From Hexactinellida sp. DTS-2022 (Eukaryota; Porifera; Hexactinellida), in NCBI GenBank assembly GCA_028753945.1, contig JAPNXP010000001.1:2470501-2534500 (forward strand): a stretch of 64,000 nt of DNA. Reading direction: 5' to 3'. The notes under the pieces were generated by a model, which saw nothing but the letters and a program-made list of their open reading frames with translations, had not been told where the DNA came from and did no database searches. The position numbers and the translations under genes were made by a program. This document shows positions 31,980 through 44,800 of the stretch, in pieces. The first letter of the stretch is position 1. Each line of letters begins with the position of its first letter.

Positions 31980-33180
31980 TTTGCAACTGTGGTCGGTTCT
32001 CCACATTTTTTGCAAACAACGTGATGCCTAAATGTCGTCAAAACTGGGTCGCTTTGTGATGCAATACGCACAAATATATATTTTTTAATAACCAGCCGAA
32101 TTGTTTTTTTTGAGAGAGATGTTCACAATATTTGTGAATAAACTTGTTACTTGATTTGATCTCTTCTTTAGAAAATTAATTTTTCCCAAACACGTTGTTA
32201 CATTCCCTAATTAACTCAGTGTTATAAGCTAATAACTTGTGGCGGGATGGGATTATATTTACCCATGGGAATTTTACTAAGATGAATTTGTATGTTTCTC
32301 GACATGGAAGACCTTGGGTATTGGTATTTATCATCCTACTACTAATGAAAGAGCAGAGTATAGCTGAGAGATTGTTGAGAATTTTAGTGAGAGAATCGTG
32401 GAATCCGATGGAACTAACGTTGTAATCAAATTATGTTTATTGCTAAAACATTCACGAGCTATGTTATCGGTAGATGTTGTACCTCCACCACTAGAAGGTT
32501 GATCAGTTTCTAGGCCTGTTTTTCCTGTTCTACTTGTGTATGATATTAAATCAATGAAATGTAGCTCTGCGAATGTAGTTGTGCGCAATTGGCATTTTGT
32601 ACCCCCAGAACCGGTTAGGATACCCGACATTTCCCCATCGAACATACTACGGTAGACACCACAACACACAAGCCTTTGCGGGAGATCAATTGTACTTGCT
32701 AAATTATTTTAGTTTCCAGATTAATAAATGTCTCCAATAGGAAACGCACATTTCCTGGCTATCTTTAATGGAAATTAAAGCAACAAGTCTAACTTAAAAT
32801 AGGAATTAGGTAGGGAATTTATCCAAACATCGTTGTCAAAAGTATCTTTAATTGGAAGTAGTTTGAAAGCAAAGAACAAAAAGTTTTTCAAATTAAAATG
32901 TACACTGTTTGTAGTTAATTAGAGATTTGATGGATACCAGAACCATCAAGGCCATCTGATATTCTCAGCGCCAAAGGAAATTGACTATCGTTTAAATTGG
33001 CGAGTGTGGAGAGCAAGCGAACAAGTGTTAGTTTCAGCATTATTCGATATGCTATACAAATGTCAACAGTAACATGAGTTGAGTTGTACACAACTGGAGA
33101 TCATTAGAAGCGTTTTCTCAGCGTGGTGTAGAGCTACCACTTTGTATGCTGGAAGAAAGACAATCTGCTTTTAATAACCT
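31980..33180 (-). pseudogene. Transib transposase relic
   Basis: The minus strand gives fragments matching the Transib protein at 42487-44604 in the correct order: RISDGLDGSGIHQIS (first Asp conserved, near 32970), RSMFDGEMSGILTGSGGTKCQL (near 32620), TGLETDQPSSGGGTTSTDNIARECF (near 32490), then a frameshifted C-terminal piece with SNKFIHKYCEHLSQKK (near 32130) and CKKCGE-like remnants. Stops, frameshifts and a ~200-residue deletion between the third and last blocks show it is dead. Confidence 0.8.
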
Positions 33181-34754
33181 CAATACTGCAATATTAATGG
33201 GCTCCACATTTTTCTATAATTTGTGACAGTATTTTTTAAATATCAGTAGAAACATTGGTAGATTGATGAAAATTATACATTATCTGGTTGTTATGATTGT
33301 TCAAACAACCAGAGCCGTGGATTCTTCTTAGTCACTTGTTGTTGCACTAAAGATATTATTAGGGTGACCAGTTGGGTTTTACTGGGAACTTCGTAATACA
33401 GAACTCACAACTACTTTGGACCATGGATGGTAAGTAGATGGCATTGTATAATGAGTAATTTTGAAGCAGATGAGTATTCATAATTTCGACACTTAAAACA
33501 GATAACATATGTATTCAATCAAACACCGAAACAATTATATTATTTAAAGATTGAAATTTCTTCAATTTCCTGTCGTCTTCAAAATTAGAAGTTCGTTTTG
33601 AAAAACTGAGTGAATTTAAATTGCGAACTATATTTGCTAGAATGCAATTAGAGATAATACAAAGTATTTTCTTCAATAGATCCCATTTAATCATGTGTCA
33701 GTTGTCGCTATTGCATCTCCAAATTCTGTCAAAGATGATGTATCTTCTATTTTGATAGTAGAGAGATACAAGAATTTTTCGCGGGGTTGATGAAATAAAT
33801 TTGCTGAATAATATCTGTTACTCTTCAATTGCATTAAAGATTTCCAAAGGAGAATGCACGATTCTAGAACCTCCATTGCTGGATACTTTAATGATAGTTT
33901 ATACCTTCCTCGATCTATTATTGAATGAGTAGATTCACACTATGTTGATTTTCAAAATGAATATCTCTCTGTTTGGTTAAACTAGCAAAGCATTCCCCAC
34001 ATCTATCTTTGTATTTAGAGTATGTAGAATGGACAGCGTATCCAGCTACAAATGCCAATGCTAGGAGAGTAGGTTCATCTACTTAAAGAAGGGGATTAGC
34101 ATTGTCCAACAGCGAAAAGAAATCTTCTAATGGAGTAATTTCAACCGGTTCTTCTTCCGAGGTAAAAGTCTTAATAAAGTCTCTAAGTGACATTCTCCAA
34201 AAGTATCTTCTGAAATAACTTTAAAATTGAAGAATGCTTTAGCCTGCGCTCACTTTCAAGAATTTGGAGGACAGATATAGTATACTGAGCACCTGAAATT
34301 TGTCGATAAACGAAAAACGGTGTACAAGTGGATCGTTCTGAAGACGGGAGGATAGAATATAAGCGAAACCACATGTGTCACTTGTAAGATAGTTAACTAT
34401 TTAAGGTAGTACTCAAGAATGTCTGAAACTAGAGAAAGTTTGGGGTGTTAACTTTCTAACCTTACCAGGAAGCAATTTTCAAGTAACTAGCAATTGAACA
34501 CATTACTAAGAAATGAATAGAAAAGGTTCATTATTTTTATTGAGTGGGTTTGAAAAGGAATCTCTTAAGCGGATACCTTTCATTGGACTGTTAACATTAA
34601 AGAATTTACAAATACGAATTATAACGTCTAAAAATTCGTGAGTCTGAGTTAGAATAGCAGCACCCTGCAGTTGTTTATTTAGCCTCACGTTTGTCAATTC
34701 GCTAAATACAGCCAACGCAAGATTAACATTTTCCTCTCTAAATTGGTAGGCCAG

Positions 34755-35298
34755 GGCCCGTATTCACTAAGAAGTTAAGTACATACTTAAGTTACTAAGT
34801 ATATACTTAAGTCATATTCACTAAGATTTAAGTGTGTACTTAAGTACATACTACAAAAACTTAAGTAACCTACTAAGTTAACTTAACTTATAAGAATTTA
34901 CTTTTATTGACCCTTAGACGTTGGTGTTTGATTAGAACATTGTATTATATTTCTAGTAGTACTTCCTTTACTTTAGGGGAAGTTTATGATTTTATTTTCA
35001 ACATTTATTACCATTGGTTGTTGTTTTCTAAAAATTTCTGTTTTTTCTCAATCACGCAAATCGCAGGAACTTCAAAGAGAATATTATTTTTAAAGTTAAA
35101 AGAATACAGCTATTACAATAGCATTCCATACGGTAATATGCTATGATATTAATTATAATTGAATAAATATAATTCAATTTCATACGTAAGTAAGTACTTA
35201 GTTAAGTATGTACATAAGTACAACAATATTTCTTAGTGAATACGACTTAAGTACGAACTTAGTACTTAAGTACTAAGTAATCTTAGTGAATACGGGCC
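34755..35298. mobile_element. MITE with AAGTACTTAAGT iterations
   Basis: Ends GGCCCGTATTCACTAAG and CTTAGTGAATACGGGCC. A 3-bp direct repeat CAG can be read on both sides, as for a Harbinger-like element, though the assignment is open. Both arms are made of repeated TTAAGTAC/GTACTTAAG permutations. The central ORFs are not meaningful. Confidence 0.7.
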
Positions 35299-36234
35299 CA
35301 GCAAACCTTTGCAGTCAATTTATATGCTTACTTCAAGGTGGAAGAGTGCTCAAGTCTGTATTGATCCTAATATCTTCAAAGGATGCTCTGGATATAACAG
35401 CTGGTGAATTAAGTTAATAGTATCATCAAATGAAGGAAAAATAAAACAACACTGAGAATCATGTTGGTTAAGCCAATTGTTAAGAATACATTTAATGATG
35501 TGGACAAAATGAAAATGAGGAATAATGGACGATTGGAATTACAAGGATGTGGAACTGATCGATAAATTAGATGCTTGCGCGAGAATAATTAGAATAAATT
35601 TTGATTTAGCGGTATGTTGTCTGAATATAATACCACAACATTGAGATAGCACTATTCAATATCAGCTATGACAGTCGTCAGTCACTATCTCAAATACTTC
35701 AATAGCATCCGTAGAGGCTACATTCGAGCTGGATGAGCCATAAAATTTTCATCCTTTATAGTTAAAGTGAGACTGTACATAAACCTCATTGATGTTTAAT
35801 ACGAGCTGACGCTGTTTAGTAAACTTCACCGTTGATTTAATTAGAAATTTTATAGATTCATATTCAACCAGATTTTGAAGTAAGATTTCGTAATGTACAT
35901 TGATGTGGAAGTGTAAGACATTGAGAAGTTTAAAGGAAACTATAACAAGTAGGAGAATAAGTTGGGCCTTTAAAGCAAGTGTAAGAGTAATTACATTGTA
36001 CCGTATCTGAAGTAATGAGTAATCACATTGTATCTGAAGCAAGATATTTTCGAGTTGGCACAGTGTAAATTGGAGACAAGGGATTGTAATAATGTATCAG
36101 CTTCCTGATTAATTTCAAACTTATTAATTGAAGATTGAAGAATAGCGATAGCTTGTTTGATTTCTTTTGGGAAGAATATTGATGGTAGCTCGAAATATCC
36201 TTGATGTATATATCAATTTCACGAATGTCTTTAA

Positions 36235-37098
36235 GGAGATAGACAGGTCGATTTTCGACACCCGATGAGCCGCAATTATTATTGCGTTTTTGAACAGTTA
36301 AAATTATTCTAAGAAGGACGTAGATACTCATAATTTTAAAAATCAAAAAATTTGAATTAGATTTTGATAGTTTAAAATAGCGTAATAGTAAATCCATACT
36401 AGTCATTCTAAATTCTAGCTATTTACTCTATTTGGCGCAAGTTCTATTCTAGTGCAAGTTTAACATTAGTGGAAGGGATTATGCCACACAGAATTTGCGA
36501 TATCGATTTGATTCTTTTTATCTATAGATTTTCAAATAATCACTCGATTTTATCATAAATTTGGCATTATATAATTATTAACTCTATAACTTTGTATCAA
36601 AGTTGAAAATCGATACGGCATAATCCCAAGAACAACTGACAAGGATCATTTTTGAGGGATAATTTTTTTCTCTACGACTTATACTTTTTGAGATACACAT
36701 AAGAATACAAAGGTCACTCCTCGGAAATTCTACCGGAATGTATTTGTACAAAATGACAGTGATTTTGACCTTTGGTGACGTCAAAAAGGTAAAAGAAATG
36801 TCCGAATCAAATTTTTCTTTTCGATTAGGAAAGATAGTATCTCAAAGTATAGCTAGGAGTGGTTAAACAAAATTTACCGTTTTTTATTGAATTTACAATT
36901 CTTTACCCCTCTATGGCCATATTATTCTATAAGAAGATGATTTTGACCTTTGGTGACGTCAAAAATGTAAAAAAAATGTCCGAATCGAAATTTTCTTTCG
37001 GAATTGGATTTATAGCATGTCAAGGTACAGCGAGGTGCATTTATCATACATTATTTGGATCCAACGTTCGATTGACAAATTGACCGGTATATATCTCC
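36235..37098. mobile_element. TTAA-flanked non-autonomous element, copy 1
   Basis: 864 bp between TTAA (36231-36234) and TTAA (37099-37102). The tips GGAGATA... and ...TATCTCC are inverted. Removal of the element plus one TTAA restores the P-like frame ISLQHVKDIREID. The same family, inverted, is at 61823-63253. TTAA duplication is characteristic of piggyBac and Kolobok families. Direct repeats inside (TTTGGTGACGTCAAAAA at ~36770 and ~36950) are shared by both copies. Confidence 0.85.
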
Positions 37099-37391
37099 TT
37101 AACGTGTTGCAGAGATATAGCCACCTGAACATGTTCATAAAATCCTAAAGAAACGAATTTTATAAATGTGTTCTAAATTTCTAAACTACGAAGGAATAAA
37201 TTAGAGTGTCAATCAAAAATGGAAGTTGGGTTGCAACAAAAAGTACCGTAGTTTCGGTTAGTAAAAAATTCCGAACATATTAGGCAGAATATTTTCTATA
37301 TAAACTATTTGTAGAATTATATTTTAACGTATTAAGTATTTCCCGGTACAAATAAACTAATCTATAATCTATGTATGTATATGAACTAATC

Positions 37392-38187
37392 CAGTGGTTC
37401 CCAACCTGAGGTGCATGAACCCCTTGGGGGTGTACGGGACACGTCTCGGGGGTGCACGGGACAAGGAGTGGAGTGAATAATGAGCATTTCAAATAGAGTT
37501 TTAAAAATATAGTTATAATCTATCAGTTAAATTCTGATTACTCGACTAGTATATTGATTTATTACTATTGTGTTCTGTAAGTTACCCGACGCTTTTTCTA
37601 AGAGGGCTTGGTCCGTACTGGTCCATTTACCATAACATACCTTTGGGCATTCTTCCCCCACCCGCCAATATTGGTGCACCTCATAATTTATACTCCTAAA
37701 TCAGCAAAATATTATTGTCATAAATTGTTAGTAATAATCAATGATATTTGAAAATCCTCTTGACCCCAAAATTTTTCTCGCTCGCTGCGCTCGCTCGTCT
37801 AAAAATCCATGTATAGATACTGACGCTTTTCATCCTAATGAGACCATATAATTTTCACCCCCATCCTGTTTTTATAATCGATGCCCTTATCAATAGAATC
37901 CTTCAGACTTAGGTATGTCCTGGGGGTGAACCACCAAATTTTCAGGTATCAGGGGGTTCACGCAGGGTTTCATCCAGGGTATGCGACGCGCCTTCAGGCG
38001 CGTAATTTAAAAAGAAAACTTTTCTAGGCGCGTGAAAATCAAGAGATGCTCCCATAGACGTAATACAAATTGATCATTTTAGGCGCGTGTGAGCGAGCTC
38101 AATCTTAATCTAGGCGCGGGGGAAATTTTGCCTGGATGAAAGCCTGGGTTCACCCGTTCACGAGTTAAAAAAGGTTGGGAACCACTG
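37392..38187. mobile_element. hAT-like element, CAGTGGTTCCC ends
   Basis: Ends CAGTGGTTCCCAACCT and AGGTTGGGAACCACTG with an exact 8-bp TSD AACTAATC (37384-37391, 38188-38195). This end sequence is classic for hAT families. No transposase remains; it is non-autonomous. It contains a further MITE at 37963-38146. Confidence 0.9.
37963..38146. mobile_element. Nested MITE of the CAGGCTTTCATCC family
   Basis: Ends CAGGGTTTCATCCAGG and CCTGGATGAAAGCCTG, with 8-bp flanks GGTTCACG / GGTTCACC (seven of eight). Several GGCGCGT motifs inside. Relatives are at 3628 and 56596. Confidence 0.8.
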
Positions 38188-38822
38188 AACTAATCCTTTC
38201 AACTAACAATTTGCGCAGAGAATTGAATCTATAAGATATATGATTCAACGTTAATTAATAAGTGATCCAGAAAGCCGAGTATAAATATACTCAAAGTTGT
38301 ATATGAGGGATACCATAAGAACCAATTATCTGGTAATTCAAATATACGGTTCAAATATACGGGGAATATATATCCATGTAGGTAGGCTGGCGGTCTGGAA
38401 ACAGTTTCACTGAATCATCAGGTTGCGGTATATCGATGGTCAAAAGTAGATCTTCCTCTCTGAAATGTTTAATGCAGTCATAAATTGTTCGTAATTCAGA
38501 AACATCCTCACGACATATCTGCTTCAACCACATTTTAGCTAGATCGGCATCTTTTGGCAATGAGAAGACATTGTAGATATTCTCCGATCCCGGATGATTA
38601 CTTTACAATTTGGCATCGTGAATTAAGCTACGTATATCCAAGAACTGAGTAAAATGAAATTAGCATTAGGTCAAGAATAATTAAATAATCATGAGCAATT
38701 GAATATAGCACAGTTTGTGAAAGTGGGATTACAATATATTGAATTAATATCTATGTAGATAGATCAGTGAAATCAAAATTGCAATCCATACCTACTTCTA
38801 CTATAAATTTGCATATCAAATA

Positions 38823-39011
38823 TATACACTTAGAACTTGGGACGCAAGACTTTTTAGTGATGAAATCAACTTTCAATTAGATGCAAAGGCGATGACTTGG
38901 CAAAAAAATTATGATTTTTTCAAAAAGTTCTGCCAAGTCATCGTCTCAGCGTCGAATAGAAAGTGGACATAATTACCAAAAAACTATTGAGTCCCAAGTT
39001 CAAAGTGTATA
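38823..39011. mobile_element. Small mariner-type MITE
   Basis: Inverted ends TATACACTTAGAACTTGGGAC and GTCCCAAGTTCAAAGTGTATA, consistent with a TA target. A second inner inverted pair, GCGATGACTTGGCA / TGCCAAGTCATCG (38888-38945), makes it a fold-back sequence. Non-coding. Confidence 0.75.
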
Positions 39012-39581
39012 GAAGTATTCTATATCGTGAGACTAACATGTTATCAAGCGATATAGAAAATAGCAGTGGCGTCGAACTAGTATTACATTTTAGGTAAATC
39101 ATGCCGGGGCGAGTTATGGATTTTTTTTAATTTCACCCATAGACTACTTAATATACAGATGGGCAACTAACCGAAAATGGAAAAAAGCCATTCTTGAATA
39201 CTCTCTCTCGTGTAATCTAGTGCTCTTATCACCTAGATAATATCCACTACTAGGTAGTCAGGTATGGCGAATCTATTGGGACCATTTTCGAGGTCCTTAG
39301 CAATGTAGTTTTGTGGTTTTGGCCCTATTTTATGATGACGGTAGCATTATTTCTATTCATTAAACATATTCAAATATCTCGACATTAATTCATATTTTAT
39401 ACTGCAATTCTATAAATTGTTGAAAGCGCTACTATATAGCACTTCCTTCTCTATATTAGTAGTTCAACTTCAGCATGAAATTTGTGTTCATTTAGAGGAA
39501 ACAGAACTATAATACTACAAAAAGTAAACATAGAACTACCATTTAAACAAATTCATAATAGATTCTTTTTAAGCTTGTTAG

Positions 39582-40126
39582 CAGGCCTGGGGTCAATTAC
39601 TCTAAAATGTAATATATTACTATTACTATTACTTATATTTCTTCCTATTACTATTACTATTACAATTACATTATAATAATATGTAATATATTACTATTAC
39701 TATTACTATTACTATTACTATTACTATTACTATTACTTTTAATATTACTATTACAAATTACTAGACATTTACTAAGACTCTGCTATGATTCAGAATGTCT
39801 GAAGTTTATTATTTTAATTGATTATCCCACACAAACAAAACATATATTATCTAACCTAAGCAAACAACTAATTTCAATAAAGTGACAAATTCAAATCGAT
39901 AATCATTTTGCCTTAAATTTATTTTAACAACTTCCTATTTCTTCACGAAAAATCAAATAAGCCAGTCCGAAGTTGTAGAATTGTAATAGATAATTCCTAT
40001 TACAATAGGTTCTATTACTATTACATCCTATTTGAAACACTATTACTTATTACTATTACTATTACTTCTAAAATGTAATCGTTACTAATACAATTACTAT
40101 TACATATTACTATTACCCCAGGCCTG
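39582..40126. mobile_element. hAT-like MITE with (ATTACT)n interior
   Basis: Ends CAGGCCTGGGG and CCCCAGGCCTG, exact 8-bp TSD CTTGTTAG (39574-39581, 40127-40134). It is inserted in the last codons of the P-like gene; removing it restores FKANKLKKNLL. The two flanks of the interior are runs of TTACTA/ATTACT iterations (39600-39770 and 39990-40115), with ~200 bp of unique AT-rich sequence between. Confidence 0.92.
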
Positions 40127-41882
40127 CTTGTTAGCCTTAAATGCTTCTACTTGATCTTCACGCCTAGTTTCACTGATTTCCCTTGAAAGTCCAGTTAGGT
40201 AGAGGTTAGCAATAATATAATTTGTTTGATTTCGGAGGGAAATGTAATGTAATTCACAAGCAAATGTAGTATCCCATTGGTTTGACATCACCTCAAGTAG
40301 ACGGTAAATGAGAATCTTCAATGGCAACATAGTAGCTAGGATCTTTGTTTCTAAATACTGAACAACGCAAAATGCTGTTTCTATATAACTGTGGAGGACT
40401 AACGAAGGTAATTGAAGGCCGCCCCTATTTAATGCGCTAACAAAAGAAGTTGTCATGGGATCTTTATGAAGAAGATCAGAACAGTTTTGGCATTTAGATT
40501 GTTTAAGAAGTGAACGAGTAATATAACCTGAAATGTAGGCTACAACGTATTTTGTATCATGTGATATTACAAGCTGTTCGAGTAAGTTACTATGGAGATT
40601 TATAGCCAAAAACTCAGTAATTTTCTTAGTGATAGCATCAGTTGTAGAGTATTGTAATTTGCTATAATCTATATCGTGTTTGAGTAATATCTTGTACGAA
40701 AAAAATAATTCAGACCTAAGAACTTCAGTCAAGCTGACTAGGAAACGGCCACCACTCATTTGCCTGTATTGCGAGAAACGCCTTTCCAAAGGATCCGTTT
40801 GAAATCGGCCAGTTAACACATATATATAACCATCTTGGATTAATTCAGATGACAAGTCAGAAATAGCATTGTTGGTGGTGATTAATGAGTTAAAGATTTG
40901 TTTCGACAAACCAAGTCTTTCAGAATCTTTCCAAATTGTAAGCCATTGATTCATGCCTTGGATAAACTTGCATACCATGTTGTCATAGGTATTGGCATGT
41001 ATCGCATTACCAATTGGGTTTGGATTATACCGTTCTTTCGCATTAACAATTAACCACCCTGCATTCATAAGTTCTAAAAAAGCTGGGGTTACGTAATCTG
41101 ATTCCTTTAGATATTGCCTCATTGCAGTCGTCGTTTTAGAATCAAATATGGCTAGCGCTAGAGGAACTGATTGTTTGTTATTACCTGAATGTAATACTGA
41201 ATAGTTCAGTGCAGGAGCTTTGCGAAGGTGACAATTCAAAGAATGATCAAAATCGTGCACTTTGTGGAGGCTACACCATCGGACATGACCCTCTGGAACG
41301 CTGAATAATACATCCAAGAGAGAGAGTTCAAATTTAGGGACAAAAATGAAACGCCTACCAAGTAAATTATTTCGAATATTCTTTACGAGATGAACAGTAT
41401 CATAAAATAAGTAAATAATTTTTTCTGTCATAGGATTCTTCATGCAATAGTTTTGCCATTGATAGGGAAATCTTTCATTAGTGTATTGAAAGAGGAAACA
41501 TTAGACTGGTGATTGTCCGAAATTACACAACGAAGTTGGAAATCAGCATCATTCAGAATCTTGATACAATTGAGTATTCCATCACATATGATATGTTTTG
41601 ATAACTTGACAATCGGTATCGCTTTAATAATATAGGGAATTGATTTTTTAAGAGATACAACCTTGAAGCATAGAATGCTCTTAAACATCTCAAGACTTTC
41701 GTTACAACCAATGAGATCTCGGTCATCAAATTGCACTTGCTGTTGAAGATGCATTTCGTCTAAGAGAAGCACCACATCATTCCCACAAAACCCTTCATCT
41801 CGAAGTTTACAAAGTGCACTAATACTGTCAATAGATTCTGATTTAAGATTAGGCAATAGTCGTTCACTAGGTAAGGGCATGT

Positions 41883-44800
41883 CACAGTGGGTTATGCACA
41901 GGAAGTAGGGTGATTTTGTGTTGTGTTCGGATCGCCTCGTAAATAACTTAATCTGATTCAGGATCACTTCAAACCCTAGTGAACATATTTTTGTCGACTT
42001 TAACGATAATTTCTGAACTAAATTTTTGATTACATGCCTGCATATTTTGACTATCATAAGTTTCATTTTCTGGCTTCTTAAACTGAGAAATACAGTATAG
42101 TATGTATTGAATAGGCATTGTTTTCTGGTTTCCTCTAATTTTCACCAGTGATATTTATGGCTATTATGATTTCAAATATTTGCTTTAGATGATCAAATGA
42201 CGGTACTAGGTAGTGCACAATTGTTTCAAAATTTCAAAAATTATATACATTCGGACCTTTAGCCCCCTGGCTTATTAGTAACGAAACTTATAGTGCAGCA
42301 TCGTGCCGTTTTTATTGTCATATATTTTTCAAGTAGTCACCCGAATATCTCTAAATTAGAACTGTTTCCAGCCCCGCACAACCCCGCACAGTCACTCATT
42401 TTTGGAATTCCACGAGGAGACCTGGAGTTTACCGTTTTATTAAAAAAAAATTAATTCAATTATATTAGATATCAGTCTTCATTATAATGAATAATAAGGA
42501 AGCATGGGATTACCTGCAATCTAAAGAGTCAGAACGAGCTGCTGCCTTGTCATTTGTACTCGACTTTCAGTTGGATGAAGGAGAATTATGCAATCTTCGA
42601 TATAAATTCTCTAATCTCAAATCTACTCGAGAGTATGCAAGCAAGAAAACAGACCAACCAATGTGGGAAGACTTGCTATTTTATTCCTTCTTACCCACTA
42701 GTCCACCTAAGAAACGTTTAACAGAGGGGAAAATCATAATTGAATCAGATCTATCATTAGAACCAAGGAAACCTCTTTCCCAAATAACCTTAAAAGCCTT
42801 AAGAACTAGACTAAGTCCTCTTCTAATTCTTATTGAAACAATTGCTAATAAAGAAGGAGTTGATTCCAAAACAATATCCGCTTATGCATTAATGCTTATT
42901 TCTAATGAATCGAAAGATGTAAATACCTCTCATATTTGCAAAGAAATAATACGCAATGGAACATTTGCAATTGAGGCCATGACCATGCCTATCGATAAGT
43001 CAGCATTTTTCCTTGACCTGCTTGAGATAGGAAGACGAAAATATACAAACTTTAAGCGTCTTTGCAAATCAGAACAGATTAAGTTTCCATCCTATTCGAA
43101 ACTCGCATCATATCGTCATAACATAACTCTAACAAATGAGCTACGTTTTGTACATAATGAAATGAATATAGCCATTGGAATTGCCATATCCTACAGAAAC
43201 ATACTACACCAGAGTTTGTTACGCTTATTCGAAATTCTCCCTCCACTAAAGGATTCTCAATTTCCTTTAACGATTAAAATCGCAGATGGTCTAGATGGCT
43301 CAGGATGTCATCAGATATATAACCAATATGAAATAAATCCAACTCCAAGCACCAAAAATTACATTTTATTCGCTTTTAAATTACTATCTATCATGGACTC
43401 TGCTAACATTCAAGTGTGGATAAATAATGTTCCAAATTCTCAGTTTGGAGTCAGGCCTGTTGTATTGACAGCTCAAAAAGAGTGCATCGATAATGTCAAG
43501 TTCATTATGGAAAATCTAATTAACCCAGAGGTTAAGCTAATTGAACAAGAAGGCTTGCAGCTCCCAGAAGGTCATGTACAAGTGAAAATTATACGTAGCA
43601 TGCTCGATGGCAAAATGTGTGGAATTTTAAGTGGGGCTGGAGGTGCACACTGTCAATTATGCACAGCAAGCTTAAAAGACCTCAAGGATATCGAAATGGT
43701 TCGTGCAGGATTTCCTATTAACAGAAGCATTTCGGATACCATAGAACTATTCTCTTTTGTTGACAAAGATGACTATCTTAGTCTGCCATCCAACAAAAGG
43801 TTAGGAATAACCCACGAACCTATTTCAGAAATTAATATTATGTCGGCATCACCTCTTCACAGTTATACCTGTGTTTTTCGTTGGTTTATGCTTTTAATAT
43901 ATCATTTACAAGCAGGAAAATTCACATGGTCGCCTACATCGAAACATATTGAGTCATCAAAAAAAATTTCTACTGATTTCCTTTTCGAGAAAACAGGTTT
44001 AAGAATAGATCAGCCTTCCAGAGATGGTGGAGCAACCTCAACAAGAAATATTGCACGTGAGTGCTTTTTAAATAAGAACGAATTTATATTTTACGCATCT
44101 TCACTCGTACTACAAGCAGAATTTAGAGATAATATAACCATCATTCAAAACAATCTTTCAGCGATATTAGGTGTTTACAAGAGCCACCGCGAAATTCATA
44201 TCGAGACATTAGATAGTTGATGCAAAGAGACTTACGAACTAATACTAACAGCTTTTCCATGGGCTAATATAACTCCTACTCTACATAAACTTCTAGCCCA
44301 TTGTATGGAATTAATACGAGACTGTAACGATGGATATGGGTTAAAGGAATATTCAGAGGAAGCAGTTGAAGCCTGTAACAAGCTAATTCGCCGATTTCGA
44401 GAGCACATTTCAAGAAAAAACTCGTTTACTTTAAATGTCAAAGATGTATTTATCCGTCTCGTTAGTCAGAGCGATCCCCTCCTTTCTAGCTACCGCAGAA
44501 CCTTGGTATGTAAAAGCTGTGGGGAAATAGGACATATCAGGAATAACAAATGCAAGGGTAATCAATTGCCAAATTCGGATCAAGAAAACTGGTTGAATCG
44601 TTGATGTTAAATTAGCTTGTCATTTAACTTAGCCTATAGGCTCTAGCGTTACATTATCTAGATGATATATCTAACCATGCATTTATTTAGAGTTCCAGAT
44701 GAATGAATTAGCTCTAGTTTAATTGAAAATATGTCATTTAGGAAATTTTTGTGGAAACTATGGGCGTCTAAAAAAATAGTGTGACGTCATAACTCAAAAA

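Larger units (their letters stand above)
33690..38640 (-). pseudogene. P-like type-2 relic, copy 1, with three insertions
   Basis: On the minus strand the fragments run in order: THAP remnant (38620-38351: MPNCK..., then LPKDADLAKMWLKQICREDV, IYDCIKHFREEDLL); ISLQHV|KDIREID, a frame restored when the TTAA element is removed; RYNVITLTLALKAQLILL (~36000); LNINEVYVQSHFNYKG (~35760), where the catalytic Asp of MDEIHV is Asn; NVNSPMKGIRLRDSFSNPL (~34590); and FVYRQISGAQYTISVLQILES (~34300). It then decays to ~33690. Inserted elements are at 34755-35298, 36235-37098 and 37392-38187. Non-functional by lost Asp, stops and insertions. Confidence 0.82.

Noticed and set aside
41892..42066. N-terminal 58 codons of the minus-strand frame 42066-41440
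   Set aside because: This part is antisense Transib end sequence; the true P-like frame enters from 44938 after excision of the Transib.
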